From positions 1 through 64,000 of the forward strand of contig QCER01000004.1 of NCBI GenBank assembly GCA_003280515.1: a DNA stretch of 64,000 bases, written 5' to 3'. The DNA is from Prochlorococcus sp. AG-355-P18 (GTDB lineage: Bacteria; Cyanobacteriota; Cyanobacteriia; PCC-6307; Cyanobiaceae). A program made the position numbers and the translations under genes. Every line of letters starts with the position of its first letter. Position 1 is the stretch's first letter. Below are positions 1-9,821 of the stretch, piece after piece. Below the pieces are notes generated by a model. That model saw only the letters and a program-made list of their open reading frames with translations. It ran no database searches and was not told the origin of the DNA.

Positions 1-2752
1 CTCATCCTCTCTTCAATCACAATTATTGCTTAATTTAGAGGAATATTTCCCCTTTCCGCTAGATGATTTCCAATTAGAAGCAATACGAGCTATTAATAGC
101 GGAAATTCTGTTGTCTTAACTGCACCAACAGGTTCGGGTAAAACATTGATAGGTGAATTTGCTATATATAGAGGCTTATCTCATGACAGTAGAGTTTTTT
201 ATACAACACCTTTAAAAGCCCTTTCAAACCAAAAGTACAGAGATTTTGCTAATCAATATGGTGAGAATAAAGTTGGTCTTTTAACTGGGGATATAAGTAT
301 AAATAGAGAAGCACCAATCTTAGTCATGACGACTGAGATTTTTAGGAACATGCTTTATGGCGAATTTGATGAATTTGAGGATCCTTTAGACAATTTAGAA
401 TCTGTGATTCTTGATGAATGTCATTATATGAATGACCCCCAAAGAGGCACAGTTTGGGAAGAAACTATAATCCATTGCCCTACTAGAACTCAAATAATAG
501 CTTTATCAGCAACAATAGCTAACGCAGATCAACTACAGAATTGGATAGAAAAAGTTCATGGGCCCACAGTACTAATTAATAGTGATAAGAGACCAGTCCC
601 CCTTGATTTTATTTTTTGTAGTGTTAAAGGCCTCCATCCACTTTTAAATAATAAGGGTAATGGAATTCATCCAAACTGTAAGATTTGGAGAGCGCCTAAA
701 GGTCAGAAAATAAGAGGAAAAGTGGGCAGGATAATGCAACCAAAGTCTCCCTCAATTGGTTTTGTTATATCGAAACTAGCTGAACGAAACATGCTGCCAG
801 CTATTTATTTTATTTTTAGTAGAAGAGGATGTGACAAGGCTATTGAGAATATAAAAGATTTAACTTTAGTAAGTTATTCAGAAGCAAGTATGATATCCCA
901 AAAATTAGATGTTTATCTTAAAAATAATCAGGAAGCAATTAAAGATAAATCTCAATGCGAGGCATTAAAACGTGGTATTGCATCTCATCATGCTGGATTA
1001 TTGCCTGCATGGAAAGAATTGGTTGAGGAATTATTTCAGCAAGGTTTAATAAAAGTTGTTTTTGCAACTGAAACTCTTGCTGCTGGAATAAATATGCCCG
1101 CAAGAACAACTGTTATTTCTTCTTTATCAAAAAGGACAGAAGATGGACATAGATTATTATTTAGCAGTGAATTTTTGCAAATGTCAGGAAGAGCTGGAAG
1201 AAGAGGAAAAGATAACCAGGGATATGTTGTTACATTACAAACAAGATTCGAAGGTGCCAAAGAAGCAAGTGCACTAGCTATTAGTAAACCAAATTCTTTA
1301 GAAAGTCAATTCACTCCTAGCTATGGAATGGTACTTAATCTCTTACAAAGTTATTCTCTAGAGAAGTCTAAAGAATTAATTAAAAGAAGTTTTGGTAGTT
1401 TTTTATATTTAGGTCAATCATCAGGTGAGAATATAATTCTTGAAAATTTAGATAAGGATTTAATTGAATTAAAAAAAATTACATCTAACGTTTCATGGAA
1501 AGATTTTGATGCATACGAAAAGTTAAAAAATCGTCTTAAAGAAGAGAGAAGACTCTTGAAAATTTTAGAAAAACAAGCAGCAGAAAAATTATCAGAAGAG
1601 ATAACTAATGCACTCCCATATATTAAAGATGGAAGTTTAATTTCAATCAAGGCTCCTCAAATTAAAAGAAAAATTGTTCCAGGATTAATTTGTAAGAAAA
1701 TATATGAATCCAAAAAAATTAAGAGTTTATTATGTTTGACAATTGATAATTTATTTATTCTTATAAAACCCTCATACATAGTAAGTATTTTTAATGATTT
1801 GGATGCAATTGATGTCTTAGGACTTGAAGTGCCAAAAATGTATTTTTCTGGAGAGGTATTTAGGGGAGATGATATGTCGCAGTGTTATTCGGATCGAATT
1901 TTAGAAGTTTCAAAAAAAAATGATTTACAAACTCCTCAATATGATTTGACAACGGAAGTTTTGGCACAACGGCAACAAATCAATAATTTAGAAGAAACAG
2001 TTACTGATCATCCCGCACATAGATTTGGAGACTCCAAGAAATTAAAGAAATATAGAAAAAGAATTATTGATGTTGAACAAGAAATAAATATTAGAAAAAA
2101 ACTTCTTGAGGATAAAGAAAATCATAATTGGAGAACTTTTACCGATTTGATTAAAATTTTGAATCATTTTGGTTGTTTAAATGATTTGGAATTGACTGAA
2201 GTTGGACAAACAGTTGGTGCAATAAGAAGTGAAAATGAATTATGGATTGGTCTCGTTTTAGTTAGTGGTTATTTAGACGATTTAGATCCTCCTGAATTGG
2301 CTGCAATTATTCAAGCTATATGTGTTGATGTAAGGAGGCCTAATCTTTGGTGTAATTTCAAGCCTTCTTCAAAGGTAATAGATGTTTTTAATGAATTAGA
2401 TGGTTTAAGAAAATTAGTGTCTTTTCAACAAAATAAGTTTCATATTGAAATTCCTATCTATTTAGAAACAGATTTGACTGGGATTATTTCTGAATGGGCA
2501 AGAGGAAAAAAATGGAAAGATTTGGTTTTTAATACTTCATTAGACGAAGGTGATGTAGTGCGTATTATTAGAAGATCAATTGATGTACTTTCTCAAGTGC
2601 AATACTGTATTGGTGTTAGTAATAAATTGAAAAGCAAAGCAAAGCTTGCATTAAAAGCTATTAATCGTTTTCCTGTTTCTGAATCTAATGATCTTATAAA
2701 AGTCTCTGAAGATATTAATCCTGCAACAAAAAGAATTGACAATAATTCTTAA
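1..2752 (+). CDS. Ski2-like DEAD/DEAH-box RNA helicase with DSHCT C-terminus (5' end outside window)
   Basis: Superfamily 2 helicase of the Ski2/Mtr4 type, expected to unwind RNA with ATP in RNA processing or decay. Counting from the first possible internal start (TTG at 26), Walker A APTGSGKT lies at residues 33-40, the DECH box at 130-133, the SAT motif at 161-163 and motif VI QMSGRAGRRG near 390. The last ~170 residues resemble the DSHCT domain that closes Ski2-type helicases. The frame stays open to the left edge with no stop, so the true start probably lies before the window and the gene is 5'-partial. It converges with fumC, 10 bases away. Confidence 0.9.
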   Translation, partial: SSSLQSQLLLNLEEYFPFPLDDFQLEAIRAINSGNSVVLTAPTGSGKTLIGEFAIYRGLSHDSRVFYTTPLKALSNQKYRDFANQYGENKVGLLTGDISINREAPILVMTTEIFRNMLYGEFDEFEDPLDNLESVILDECHYMNDPQRGTVWEETIIHCPTRTQIIALSATIANADQLQNWIEKVHGPTVLINSDKRPVPLDFIFCSVKGLHPLLNNKGNGIHPNCKIWRAPKGQKIRGKVGRIMQPKSPSIGFVISKLAERNMLPAIYFIFSRRGCDKAIENIKDLTLVSYSEASMISQKLDVYLKNNQEAIKDKSQCEALKRGIASHHAGLLPAWKELVEELFQQGLIKVVFATETLAAGINMPARTTVISSLSKRTEDGHRLLFSSEFLQMSGRAGRRGKDNQGYVVTLQTRFEGAKEASALAISKPNSLESQFTPSYGMVLNLLQSYSLEKSKELIKRSFGSFLYLGQSSGENIILENLDKDLIELKKITSNVSWKDFDAYEKLKNRLKEERRLLKILEKQAAEKLSEEITNALPYIKDGSLISIKAPQIKRKIVPGLICKKIYESKKIKSLLCLTIDNLFILIKPSYIVSIFNDLDAIDVLGLEVPKMYFSGEVFRGDDMSQCYSDRILEVSKKNDLQTPQYDLTTEVLAQRQQINNLEETVTDHPAHRFGDSKKLKKYRKRIIDVEQEINIRKKLLEDKENHNWRTFTDLIKILNHFGCLNDLELTEVGQTVGAIRSENELWIGLVLVSGYLDDLDPPELAAIIQAICVDVRRPNLWCNFKPSSKVIDVFNELDGLRKLVSFQQNKFHIEIPIYLETDLTGIISEWARGKKWKDLVFNTSLDEGDVVRIIRRSIDVLSQVQYCIGVSNKLKSKAKLALKAINRFPVSESNDLIKVSEDINPATKRIDNNS

Positions 2753-2762
2753 ATTTTTTTAA

Positions 2763-4148
2763 TTAAATCATTGAATTGATATTCATTGCTTCATTAAATT
2801 CATCTTCTTTTAAATAACCTAATTTAAGTGTTGCCTCTTTTAAATTTAATGATTCTTTGAAGGCAAGGTTTGCAATTTCAGCTGCTTTTTCATAGCCAAC
2901 TTTTGGTACTATGGCTGTAATCAACATTAGTGAATTTTCTAAATTTAACTTCATTTTCTTTTGATTAGGTTCCATCCCATCAACTAGTTTCATTCTGAAG
3001 TTTTCTATTACATTTTTAAGTAATTTTAAACTTGTGAGAATATTAAATCCAATAAGAGGCTTATATTCATTCATCTGTAAAGTGCCGCTAGAATTTGCCA
3101 TTGAAACTGCATATTCAAGACCCATTATCTGAGTGCAAACCATTGATAAGGCTTCGCATTGAGTTGGATTAACTTTACCCGGCATGATAGAACTTCCAGG
3201 TTCATTTTGAGGAATAATTAGTTCATATATTCCTGATCTTGGACCAGAAGATAGAATTTTTATATCATTTGAAATTTTAAATAATGCACCTGCTAATATT
3301 TTTATCTGACTCATTACTTGAGCTAGACGATCATGCGAGGCCATGATAGAAAAATTATTTTTTGATTTATAGAACATTAGATTAGTATCCTTGGAAATTG
3401 ATTTTATAGACTCTTCACAAAATCCTTTTGGACAATTAATCCCTGTACCAACTGCAGTTCCTCCCAGAGGTAAGAAATATAATTCATTCAGACTCATAAT
3501 AATTGCATTCTCAGCATCTTTAAGTTGCTCTGACCATCCTGATATTTCTTGCCCAAAAGTAAGGGGAACTGCATCTTGAAAATGGGTTCTTCCTATCTTT
3601 ATAAGGTCTTTCCATTGTTCACTTTTTTTATCAAGGATCTTAGTAAGTTCTCTTATCGTTGGAACTAAATTTTTGATTATTTCATTAACAACTGATATTT
3701 GAATAGCAGCAGGAAAAGTATCATTAGTTGACTGAGATTTATTTACATCATCATTCGGATGAATTGGTTGATGACTACCAAGCTCTGAATTTGTTTTTAA
3801 TGCTGCAATATTTGAAATTACCTCATTAACATTCATATTTGTTTGCGTACCACTACCTGTTTGCCAAACTTTTAAGGGAAACTGTGAATCATGAATCCCA
3901 TCAAGTATTTCTGAACATGCCTCCACAATCAAATCTTTTTTTCTTTTGTCTATTAACCCTAAATTGAAATTTGCAATTGAAGCGGCTTTTTTTATGAGGG
4001 TGAGTGAATAAATTAACTCAATTGGAATTAATTCTTCTCCAATAGAAAAATTTATTATCGATCTTTGTGTTTGAGCACCCCACAATGCTTCGATGGGAAC
4101 CTCTATTGTTCCCATACTATCTTTTTCAATCCTAAAGTTTTTGGTCAT
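2763..4148 (-). CDS. fumC: Fumarate hydratase class II
   Basis: Interconverts fumarate and malate in the cytosol. At 461 residues it has the normal length of the oxygen-stable class II enzyme. The superfamily signature GSSIMPGKVNP is at residues 317-327, the catalytic His region GRTHFQD at 186-191 and GSGTQTNMN at 97-105. It is followed on the same strand by no further gene and preceded 49 bases upstream by purB, another member of the same aspartase/fumarase superfamily. Fumarate made by PurB is the substrate here, so the pairing is metabolically sensible. Confidence 0.97.
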   Translation of the reverse strand: MTKNFRIEKDSMGTIEVPIEALWGAQTQRSIINFSIGEELIPIELIYSLTLIKKAASIANFNLGLIDKRKKDLIVEACSEILDGIHDSQFPLKVWQTGSGTQTNMNVNEVISNIAALKTNSELGSHQPIHPNDDVNKSQSTNDTFPAAIQISVVNEIIKNLVPTIRELTKILDKKSEQWKDLIKIGRTHFQDAVPLTFGQEISGWSEQLKDAENAIIMSLNELYFLPLGGTAVGTGINCPKGFCEESIKSISKDTNLMFYKSKNNFSIMASHDRLAQVMSQIKILAGALFKISNDIKILSSGPRSGIYELIIPQNEPGSSIMPGKVNPTQCEALSMVCTQIMGLEYAVSMANSSGTLQMNEYKPLIGFNILTSLKLLKNVIENFRMKLVDGMEPNQKKMKLNLENSLMLITAIVPKVGYEKAAEIANLAFKESLNLKEATLKLGYLKEDEFNEAMNINSMI

Positions 4149-4197
4149 TATTCCTCTGAAAACACTGGGTTTAACTTAGATAAGGTTTTCAGTAATC

Positions 4198-5493
4198 CTA
4201 GATACCTAACTTCTCCCATATTACACTTAAATTATTGAGATGAATTGAAGGATTAAAACATTCTTCTAATTCACTTTGATCAATAAAATCCATTATTTCA
4301 TTATCTCTCTCTACATTTTGTCTGAAATTCCCATTCTGAGTATTCCAGGCCTGATGCGCATTTTTTTGTACTAAGCTATAAGCCTTTTCTCTAGACAGGC
4401 CCTTATCAACAAGCAAAAGTAAAACTTTCTGACTAAAGATTACACCACCATATATATTCAAATTTTTGAGCATATTTTTTGGATAAACTTCCAAATTGCT
4501 TACTATATCTTTCATTTCTCTGAGCATAAAATGCAAGCAGATTGATACGTCAGGTAACATGATACGTTCATTTGAACTATGGCTTATATCTCTTTCGTGC
4601 CAAAGTGGAACATTTTCCAGTGCTGTTAAGACGTAACTCCTCAAAATTCTTGCTAAACCGCTTACTCTTTCACTTCGAATAGGATTTCTTTTGTGAGGCA
4701 TGGCAGAACTTCCTTTTTGCCCTTTTGTAAAGCCCTCCTCAACTTCTAAAACATCAGTTCTTTGTAAATTTCTTATTTCAGTTGCAAATCTATCTAAAGA
4801 AGCGCCAACTAGTGCAATGGTTTGCACATATTCTGCATGTCTGTCTCTCGATATAACCTGCGTACTTGCTGTATCTGGTTTTAAGCCTAGTAAATCACAA
4901 GTTATCTGTTCTACTTTGGGATTCGTATTAGCGTAAGTTCCCATTGCACCACTTATTTGTCCAATTGCTACAGATTCTTTAAGTGTTAACAATCTTTTTT
5001 TGTTCCTTATAATTTCTGCTAACCATCCAGCAAGTTTAAAACCGAAGGAGATTGGCTCCCCATGAATTGCATGCGATCTGCCAATCATTAATGTATTTTT
5101 ATGATTCCTTGCTAATGATCTGACTTCATTTTCTAGGTTCTCAATTTCTTCTAATAACAATTCGCAAGAGTCTTTTAATTGAAGAGATAAGCCAGTATCA
5201 AGTACATCACTACTGGTCATACCAACATGTATGTATCTTCCAGAATCTCCTACAAATTCATTAACACTTGTAAGAAATGCTATGACATCATGTTTAACTT
5301 CTTTTTCAATTTCTGTAATTCTAGATTCATTAAACTTTGCATTTGAACGTATCTCTTTTATGGCATTCTCAGGAATTTTCCCTAGGGAAAAATTTGCTTC
5401 GCATGCAGCTATTTCAACCTTAAGCCAACTCTGGAATTTTGCGCTATCAGTCCAGATTTTCCCCATTTCAGGTAATGTGTAACGCTCGATCAC
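4198..5493 (-). CDS. purB: Adenylosuccinate lyase
   Basis: Catalyses two fumarate-releasing steps of purine synthesis: SAICAR to AICAR and adenylosuccinate to AMP. It has 431 residues, close to the Bacillus-type enzyme. The superfamily signature GSSAMPHKRNP is at residues 261-271, TSSD at 93-96 and the catalytic His motif SHAIHGEP at 140-147. The ATG gives the usual MIERYTLPEM N-terminus. It lies directly upstream of fumC on the same strand. Confidence 0.97.
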   Translation of the reverse strand: MIERYTLPEMGKIWTDSAKFQSWLKVEIAACEANFSLGKIPENAIKEIRSNAKFNESRITEIEKEVKHDVIAFLTSVNEFVGDSGRYIHVGMTSSDVLDTGLSLQLKDSCELLLEEIENLENEVRSLARNHKNTLMIGRSHAIHGEPISFGFKLAGWLAEIIRNKKRLLTLKESVAIGQISGAMGTYANTNPKVEQITCDLLGLKPDTASTQVISRDRHAEYVQTIALVGASLDRFATEIRNLQRTDVLEVEEGFTKGQKGSSAMPHKRNPIRSERVSGLARILRSYVLTALENVPLWHERDISHSSNERIMLPDVSICLHFMLREMKDIVSNLEVYPKNMLKNLNIYGGVIFSQKVLLLLVDKGLSREKAYSLVQKNAHQAWNTQNGNFRQNVERDNEIMDFIDQSELEECFNPSIHLNNLSVIWEKLGI

Positions 5494-5558
5494 AATTTTT
5501 ATTTATTATCAATTTAAACTTTATAACCAAAATTGAATTATTGCTCTATACCTTAGAG

Positions 5559-5636
5559 ATGTACTTGCCATTGAACATATTTGTCTGGCTATTATTTTCT
5601 TATGTAACATTTTTCTGGCTAATTCAGAAAGCTTAA
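5559..5636 (+). CDS. Possible 25-residue single-helix membrane peptide
   Basis: A short frame in the purB-tlyA spacer. ATG is followed by an almost wholly hydrophobic segment (LNIFVWLLFSYVTFFWLI) and a QKA tail. This is the size and shape of the small subunits of cyanobacterial thylakoid complexes, but I do not recognise the sequence and cannot assign a complex. The upstream bases include a weak AGAG. The frame continues 5' of this ATG antisense to purB, so a chance open frame is possible. Confidence 0.3.
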   Translation: MYLPLNIFVWLLFSYVTFFWLIQKA

Positions 5637-5775
5637 AAATAAAAATGTTTGCATTTATCCCTCTCGTTAATAATGGGTAATTTTTTAGTTCTTATTTAAA
5701 ATTGGTAGGTATTAAAGAATTTGGATCTTAATCCTGTAGAAGTTCATTATTAAGTCTTTTTTTATTGATTAATAG

Positions 5776-6588
5776 ATGATTAAAAAAAGTAGATTAGACC
5801 TTTATCTTCTAAAAAGTGGTTTATGTGAAACTCGTCAAAAAGCCCAAGGCTTAATTCTTGCGGGCAAGGTTAGAGATATCAATGGAAAAGTATGGGATAA
5901 ACCTGGACAACAAGTATTAATTGGATCTGAATTTTTTGTTGATTCCGAACCTATGTTTGTATCAAGGGGTGGTGAAAAATTAATGGAGGCATTTAATAAG
6001 CTTGAAATTAAAGTAAAAGATAAAATATGCATTGACGCAGGAATCTCTACTGGGGGATTTACTGATTGCTTATTGCAACAAGGAGCAAAGTTAGTGTATG
6101 GGATAGATGTTGGTTATGGACAGACTGCATGGAAGATTAGAAATAACCCCAAAGTCATACTTTTTGAACGAACTAATATTCGAAATTTAAAACCTGATGA
6201 TCTTTTATCTAGAAGTAATGAATTGCCAAATTTTGTGGTTGCTGATTTGTCATTTATTTCATTAAAGTTAGTTTTTAAATCTATTGGTAATTTATTAGAA
6301 GGTGATTGTATTGAGGGAATATTTTTAATTAAACCCCAATTTGAGGTGGGTAAAAATAAAGTCAGTAAAGGCGGTGTTGTTCGTAATCCTAAATTCCATG
6401 CTGAGGCTATAGAGTCTGTTATTTATGCTGCTAAGAATTTCCAATGGAATATAAAGAATTTGATAGCTTCTCCTCTAGTAGGTCCTGCTGGAAATCATGA
6501 ATATTTAGCTTGGATGACCCTAGGAAGTCAATCAAATGCACTGATTAATAGTGAGTATATACAAAATTTAGTAAAAAAAACTCTTTGA
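5776..6588 (+). CDS. TlyA-family rRNA methyltransferase (S4 domain plus FtsJ-like)
   Basis: The 270-residue protein has an S4 RNA-binding domain over residues 1-60 and a Rossmann methyltransferase domain after it. The family hallmark SRGGEKL is at 63-69 and the SAM-binding loop DAGISTGGF at 87-95. The family methylates ribose 2'-OH of rRNA in other bacteria and is often annotated as hemolysin A, a label I would not keep. It converges on glnB with a one-base gap and no visible terminator. Confidence 0.92.
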   Translation: MIKKSRLDLYLLKSGLCETRQKAQGLILAGKVRDINGKVWDKPGQQVLIGSEFFVDSEPMFVSRGGEKLMEAFNKLEIKVKDKICIDAGISTGGFTDCLLQQGAKLVYGIDVGYGQTAWKIRNNPKVILFERTNIRNLKPDDLLSRSNELPNFVVADLSFISLKLVFKSIGNLLEGDCIEGIFLIKPQFEVGKNKVSKGGVVRNPKFHAEAIESVIYAAKNFQWNIKNLIASPLVGPAGNHEYLAWMTLGSQSNALINSEYIQNLVKKTL

Positions 6589-6589
6589 A

Positions 6590-6952
<363 letters not shown>

Positions 6953-7198
6953 TTAATTGTTTTTTGGGAAAACATCCAACATTGAAATATCAGAAAAACA
7001 TTCAATATTAAGGCCTGCATTCTTGGCGTCTTCAATTAATAGTTTAGAATTTTCTTCAGAAATTATTACTGTACTATTTGACAACGCTTCCCACTTATCA
7101 TTCTCAAAGTGTGTTTGAAGCCATAACATTCCAATTGCTGTTTTTGGTTGAAGGGATTTATTTAAGTTGTTATCGATAGTTATCAAACAGATGTCCAT
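6953..7198 (-). CDS. Conserved hypothetical protein upstream of glnB
   Basis: An 81-residue soluble protein that I do not recognise. It has no membrane segment or signal peptide. It contains an acidic lysine-poor middle and a C-terminal DVFPKNN tail. Its stop is only 24 bases before the glnB ATG, so a shared transcript is likely. A GTT-N8-TAC sequence, one base from the NtcA consensus, lies about 54 bases upstream of its start. Confidence 0.7.
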   Translation of the reverse strand: MDICLITIDNNLNKSLQPKTAIGMLWLQTHFENDKWEALSNSTVIISEENSKLLIEDAKNAGLNIECFSDISMLDVFPKNN

Positions 7199-7251
7199 TA
7201 ATTTTTTAATTTAATTAAACACATATAAACCTTTTGGCAGACATTATGAAT

Positions 7252-7265
7252 GTTACTGTTGCTAC
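7252..7265 (-). promoter_or_regulatory. Near-consensus NtcA box upstream of the glnB pair
   Basis: Read on the minus strand the site is GTAGCAACAGTAAC, that is GTA-N8-AAC against the consensus GTA-N8-TAC. A TTTATATG sequence lies about 22 bases downstream, close to the spacing of an NtcA-activated -10 box. glnB is NtcA-controlled in several cyanobacteria. One mismatch in so AT-rich a genome makes this a weak call. Confidence 0.3.
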
Positions 7266-7364
7266 AAAAATAAGATTTAACAGCTTTTGTCTTAGTCAAT
7301 TGTAATACTTAGATTTGTTGATACTTTTGCGAATTTTTATCTTTATATATAGTTTTTATATAGG

Positions 7365-7387
7365 TTTAGTAAAAAAGTTCTACTAAA
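7365..7387 (+). promoter_or_regulatory. Hairpin abutting the queF start codon
   Basis: TTTAGTA and TACTAAA form a perfect 7-bp stem with a 9-base A-rich loop, ending one base before the queF ATG. It could mask the initiation region. It does not match the preQ1-I riboswitch consensus I know, so it is reported only as a structure. Confidence 0.35.
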
Positions 7388-7388
7388 A

Positions 7389-7799
7389 ATGAGTACAGCT
7401 AAATTAGAAGATTCAACTCAAAGACCGCTATATGGTGAAAGAATTATTGAAGAATCAAAAATAATTTGTTTCGATAATCCAAACAAGAAAAGAATTTATG
7501 AAATTTCTATTCAGTTGCCTGAATTTACATGTAAGTGCCCCTTTTCTGGTTATCCAGATTTTGCAAAGCTAAATATTATTTATCAACCTAATTTGAGAGT
7601 CTATGAGTTGAAATCTTTAAAGCTTTATATCAATAATTTTAGAGATATAAAAATATCACATGAGGAAGTTGTGAATCGAATTATGGATGATTTGGTGAAT
7701 GAAGGTTCACCTCACTGGATACATTTAAACGCTGCATTTAACCCCAGAGGGAATGTTTCTATGCAGTTAGATATTTTTAGTGGGCAGAAAAGAAATTAA
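7389..7799 (+). CDS. queF: NADPH-dependent 7-cyano-7-deazaguanine reductase
   Basis: Reduces preQ0 to preQ1 in queuosine biosynthesis. At 136 residues it is the short, unimodular (Bacillus-type) form. The active-site Cys50 and Asp57 lie in CPFSGYPD, and the ELKSLKLY substrate/NADPH motif follows near residue 75. It converges with ccs1, their ends overlapping by 4 bases. Confidence 0.95.
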   Translation: MSTAKLEDSTQRPLYGERIIEESKIICFDNPNKKRIYEISIQLPEFTCKCPFSGYPDFAKLNIIYQPNLRVYELKSLKLYINNFRDIKISHEEVVNRIMDDLVNEGSPHWIHLNAAFNPRGNVSMQLDIFSGQKRN

Positions 7800-9082
7800 A
7801 TCTTTTTTATTGCTTCTGATAATTTAAAAAATTCTTTTTTAAAACCAACTAAATTTTTGTTACTAAGGCCTCCAATAGATAATTTTTGAGATTCTTGATT
7901 TACCAGAATCCATAATTGGTTAGTTGGTATAAGACTTATTAAAGTTCCAAAAATTATTAAAATAAAAGAAAAGTAAATAAATGGTATAGACGGATCATTT
8001 TTAATTATTAAACCACTGCTGGGGATTATTTTTTTCAGAGATAATTTTGAAGAATTAACTTCTAAAGGATTGCCATTAATATAGAGATTATTCTCGGAAA
8101 AATTTTCTATATTCGAAATTTTAAGTGGACCATTTTCATTATCTATTGTTAAAAGGAAATTTTTTTTAGTCTTCGATCCTAATTCAACTAAAACTCCCCA
8201 AACTTGATTGCCGATTTCGGGAATCTCTTTTAATTGTAATTGATAAAGGATATTATCTATTTCTAAAACAACATTAGATATTGCCCAATCTGCTTGATAA
8301 ATAGTTAATCCTTTAAACCTGATTGGGTGATTAACTTTGGTTGTTTTTATTTCATTCAAATTTAAATCTTCAGAAGAAAAGTTTAATTTTGAAATAAACT
8401 GTTTGGGTATACCATCACTTTCTCGTTCTATAGAAAAATCGACTAATTTTACATTTGCTTTTGAGTTTGTGCTCTCATTAACAAGATCCAAAGTTTCTCC
8501 AGGCAGTAAATATTGTTCTTTTGATTGACTTGTAAAACTTCCATATGCTGAACCTATAAGTAAAACTATTAATCCTATATGTACAACTAAAGGACCGATT
8601 TTTCCAATTAAACCCTTTCTTGCAGAAATATGACTTTTAAATTTGCATGTTTTCCATCCTCTTTTTTTAAGTAATAAATCTACTTTTGATATATGTTCTC
8701 CATCTTGATTGATTGGATGACTTGTAGTTAGTTGCAGTTTGCTAAATTTTTTTTCGCTGTTGTATTCAATCCATTTTAATGAAGCTTTTAATGAAGGTAT
8801 TTGCCTCCTGAAACTACAAGCTGCTAGAGAAATGCAAAGAAGAATTAATGCAAATAAAAACCAAAAGCTCGTATATATATGATCCAATTGAAGTTTTAAG
8901 ACTTTTTCTCCATCTAAAAATCCAAAAATGGGAGCACTATCGAAATTATCAATATAAAATTTATTACTACTACCTTGAGGTATAAAAGTCCCTATGCCGC
9001 TTGTAATAGCTATGAAGATTATCAGTGATATGGCGAATCTTAAACTTGATATTTTTAATATTAGATTCTTAAAAATAATCAT
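7796..9082 (-). CDS. ccs1: Cytochrome c biogenesis protein Ccs1 (ResB family)
   Basis: A 428-residue ResB-like membrane protein of the system II cytochrome c maturation pathway, which delivers and attaches haem to apocytochromes on the lumen side. Three hydrophobic segments sit in the first ~170 residues and a fourth near 375-395, with a large lumenal domain between them, as in the family. It follows ccdA with a zero-base gap, so the two form an operon. Confidence 0.93.
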   Translation of the reverse strand: MIIFKNLILKISSLRFAISLIIFIAITSGIGTFIPQGSSNKFYIDNFDSAPIFGFLDGEKVLKLQLDHIYTSFWFLFALILLCISLAACSFRRQIPSLKASLKWIEYNSEKKFSKLQLTTSHPINQDGEHISKVDLLLKKRGWKTCKFKSHISARKGLIGKIGPLVVHIGLIVLLIGSAYGSFTSQSKEQYLLPGETLDLVNESTNSKANVKLVDFSIERESDGIPKQFISKLNFSSEDLNLNEIKTTKVNHPIRFKGLTIYQADWAISNVVLEIDNILYQLQLKEIPEIGNQVWGVLVELGSKTKKNFLLTIDNENGPLKISNIENFSENNLYINGNPLEVNSSKLSLKKIIPSSGLIIKNDPSIPFIYFSFILIIFGTLISLIPTNQLWILVNQESQKLSIGGLSNKNLVGFKKEFFKLSEAIKKI

Positions 9083-9739
9083 TCAAATCCAATTTGATAA
9101 TAAATTTAATAATCCTAGGGAAACTAAAAATATCCCACTTAAAGTAGGAATTATTTGACTAAATTTTCTAAGGGCTAAAAATTGTTTTAAGTTTTCTGCA
9201 GTGGCTCCTGCAACGATTAATGGGATTACTTGGCCTATCCCAAAGAAAAATAAAAAAATAATAGATATTGTTGGATTTTTAGCCTGCGATACCCAAGCTA
9301 GAAGAGTTGCTAAAACTGGAGTAATGCAAGGTGAGGAAGCTAGTCCAAAAGTAGTCCCTATGGCAAAAGGTGCTATAAATGTTGGTATTTTATCTTCAAT
9401 TATTTTTATATCAGGTCCACTTGGAAACTGAAACTTTAGAATACCTAGTAAATTTAAACCCATTATTATTGCTATCAAGGCAACGATTGAAGTGTAAAAA
9501 GATGGGATTTGACCATATATCCTACCTAAGAATCCACTGGCGGCACCAAGCGCAACGAGTGAAAAAACGACTCCTCCTGAAAAACTAATAAGTTTAAATT
9601 TATTTTTCTCTGTTCCTCCTATATAAGCAATAGTGATTGGTAGTAATGATAATGAGCATGGGCCAAGACTTGTTAAAAGTCCTGCGCTGAAAACCAAAAA
9701 TATAGTAAATGGTCCAGGATTATTAAGGCCATTCTGCAT
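9083..9739 (-). CDS. ccdA: Cytochrome c biogenesis thiol transporter CcdA
   Basis: A 218-residue membrane protein with about six hydrophobic helices. Two conserved Cys residues stand in GPCSLSLLP (near residue 28) and SSPCITPV (near 137), the redox pair of the DsbD/CcdA family that moves reducing power across the thylakoid membrane to keep apocytochrome cysteines reduced. It is directly followed by ccs1 in the same pathway. Confidence 0.95.
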   Translation of the reverse strand: MQNGLNNPGPFTIFLVFSAGLLTSLGPCSLSLLPITIAYIGGTEKNKFKLISFSGGVVFSLVALGAASGFLGRIYGQIPSFYTSIVALIAIIMGLNLLGILKFQFPSGPDIKIIEDKIPTFIAPFAIGTTFGLASSPCITPVLATLLAWVSQAKNPTISIIFLFFFGIGQVIPLIVAGATAENLKQFLALRKFSQIIPTLSGIFLVSLGLLNLLSNWI

Positions 9740-9821
9740 AAGCAGATTACCCTTTTGAGATAATTCTGAAATAACTAAATTAAATGATTCGATAGCTTGT
9801 CCTAATGCTTATAAATTCTAA

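Noticed and set aside
7199-7388. preQ1 riboswitch upstream of queF
   Set aside because: The hairpin next to the ATG lacks the C-rich loop and trailing A-rich/GG pattern of preQ1-I.
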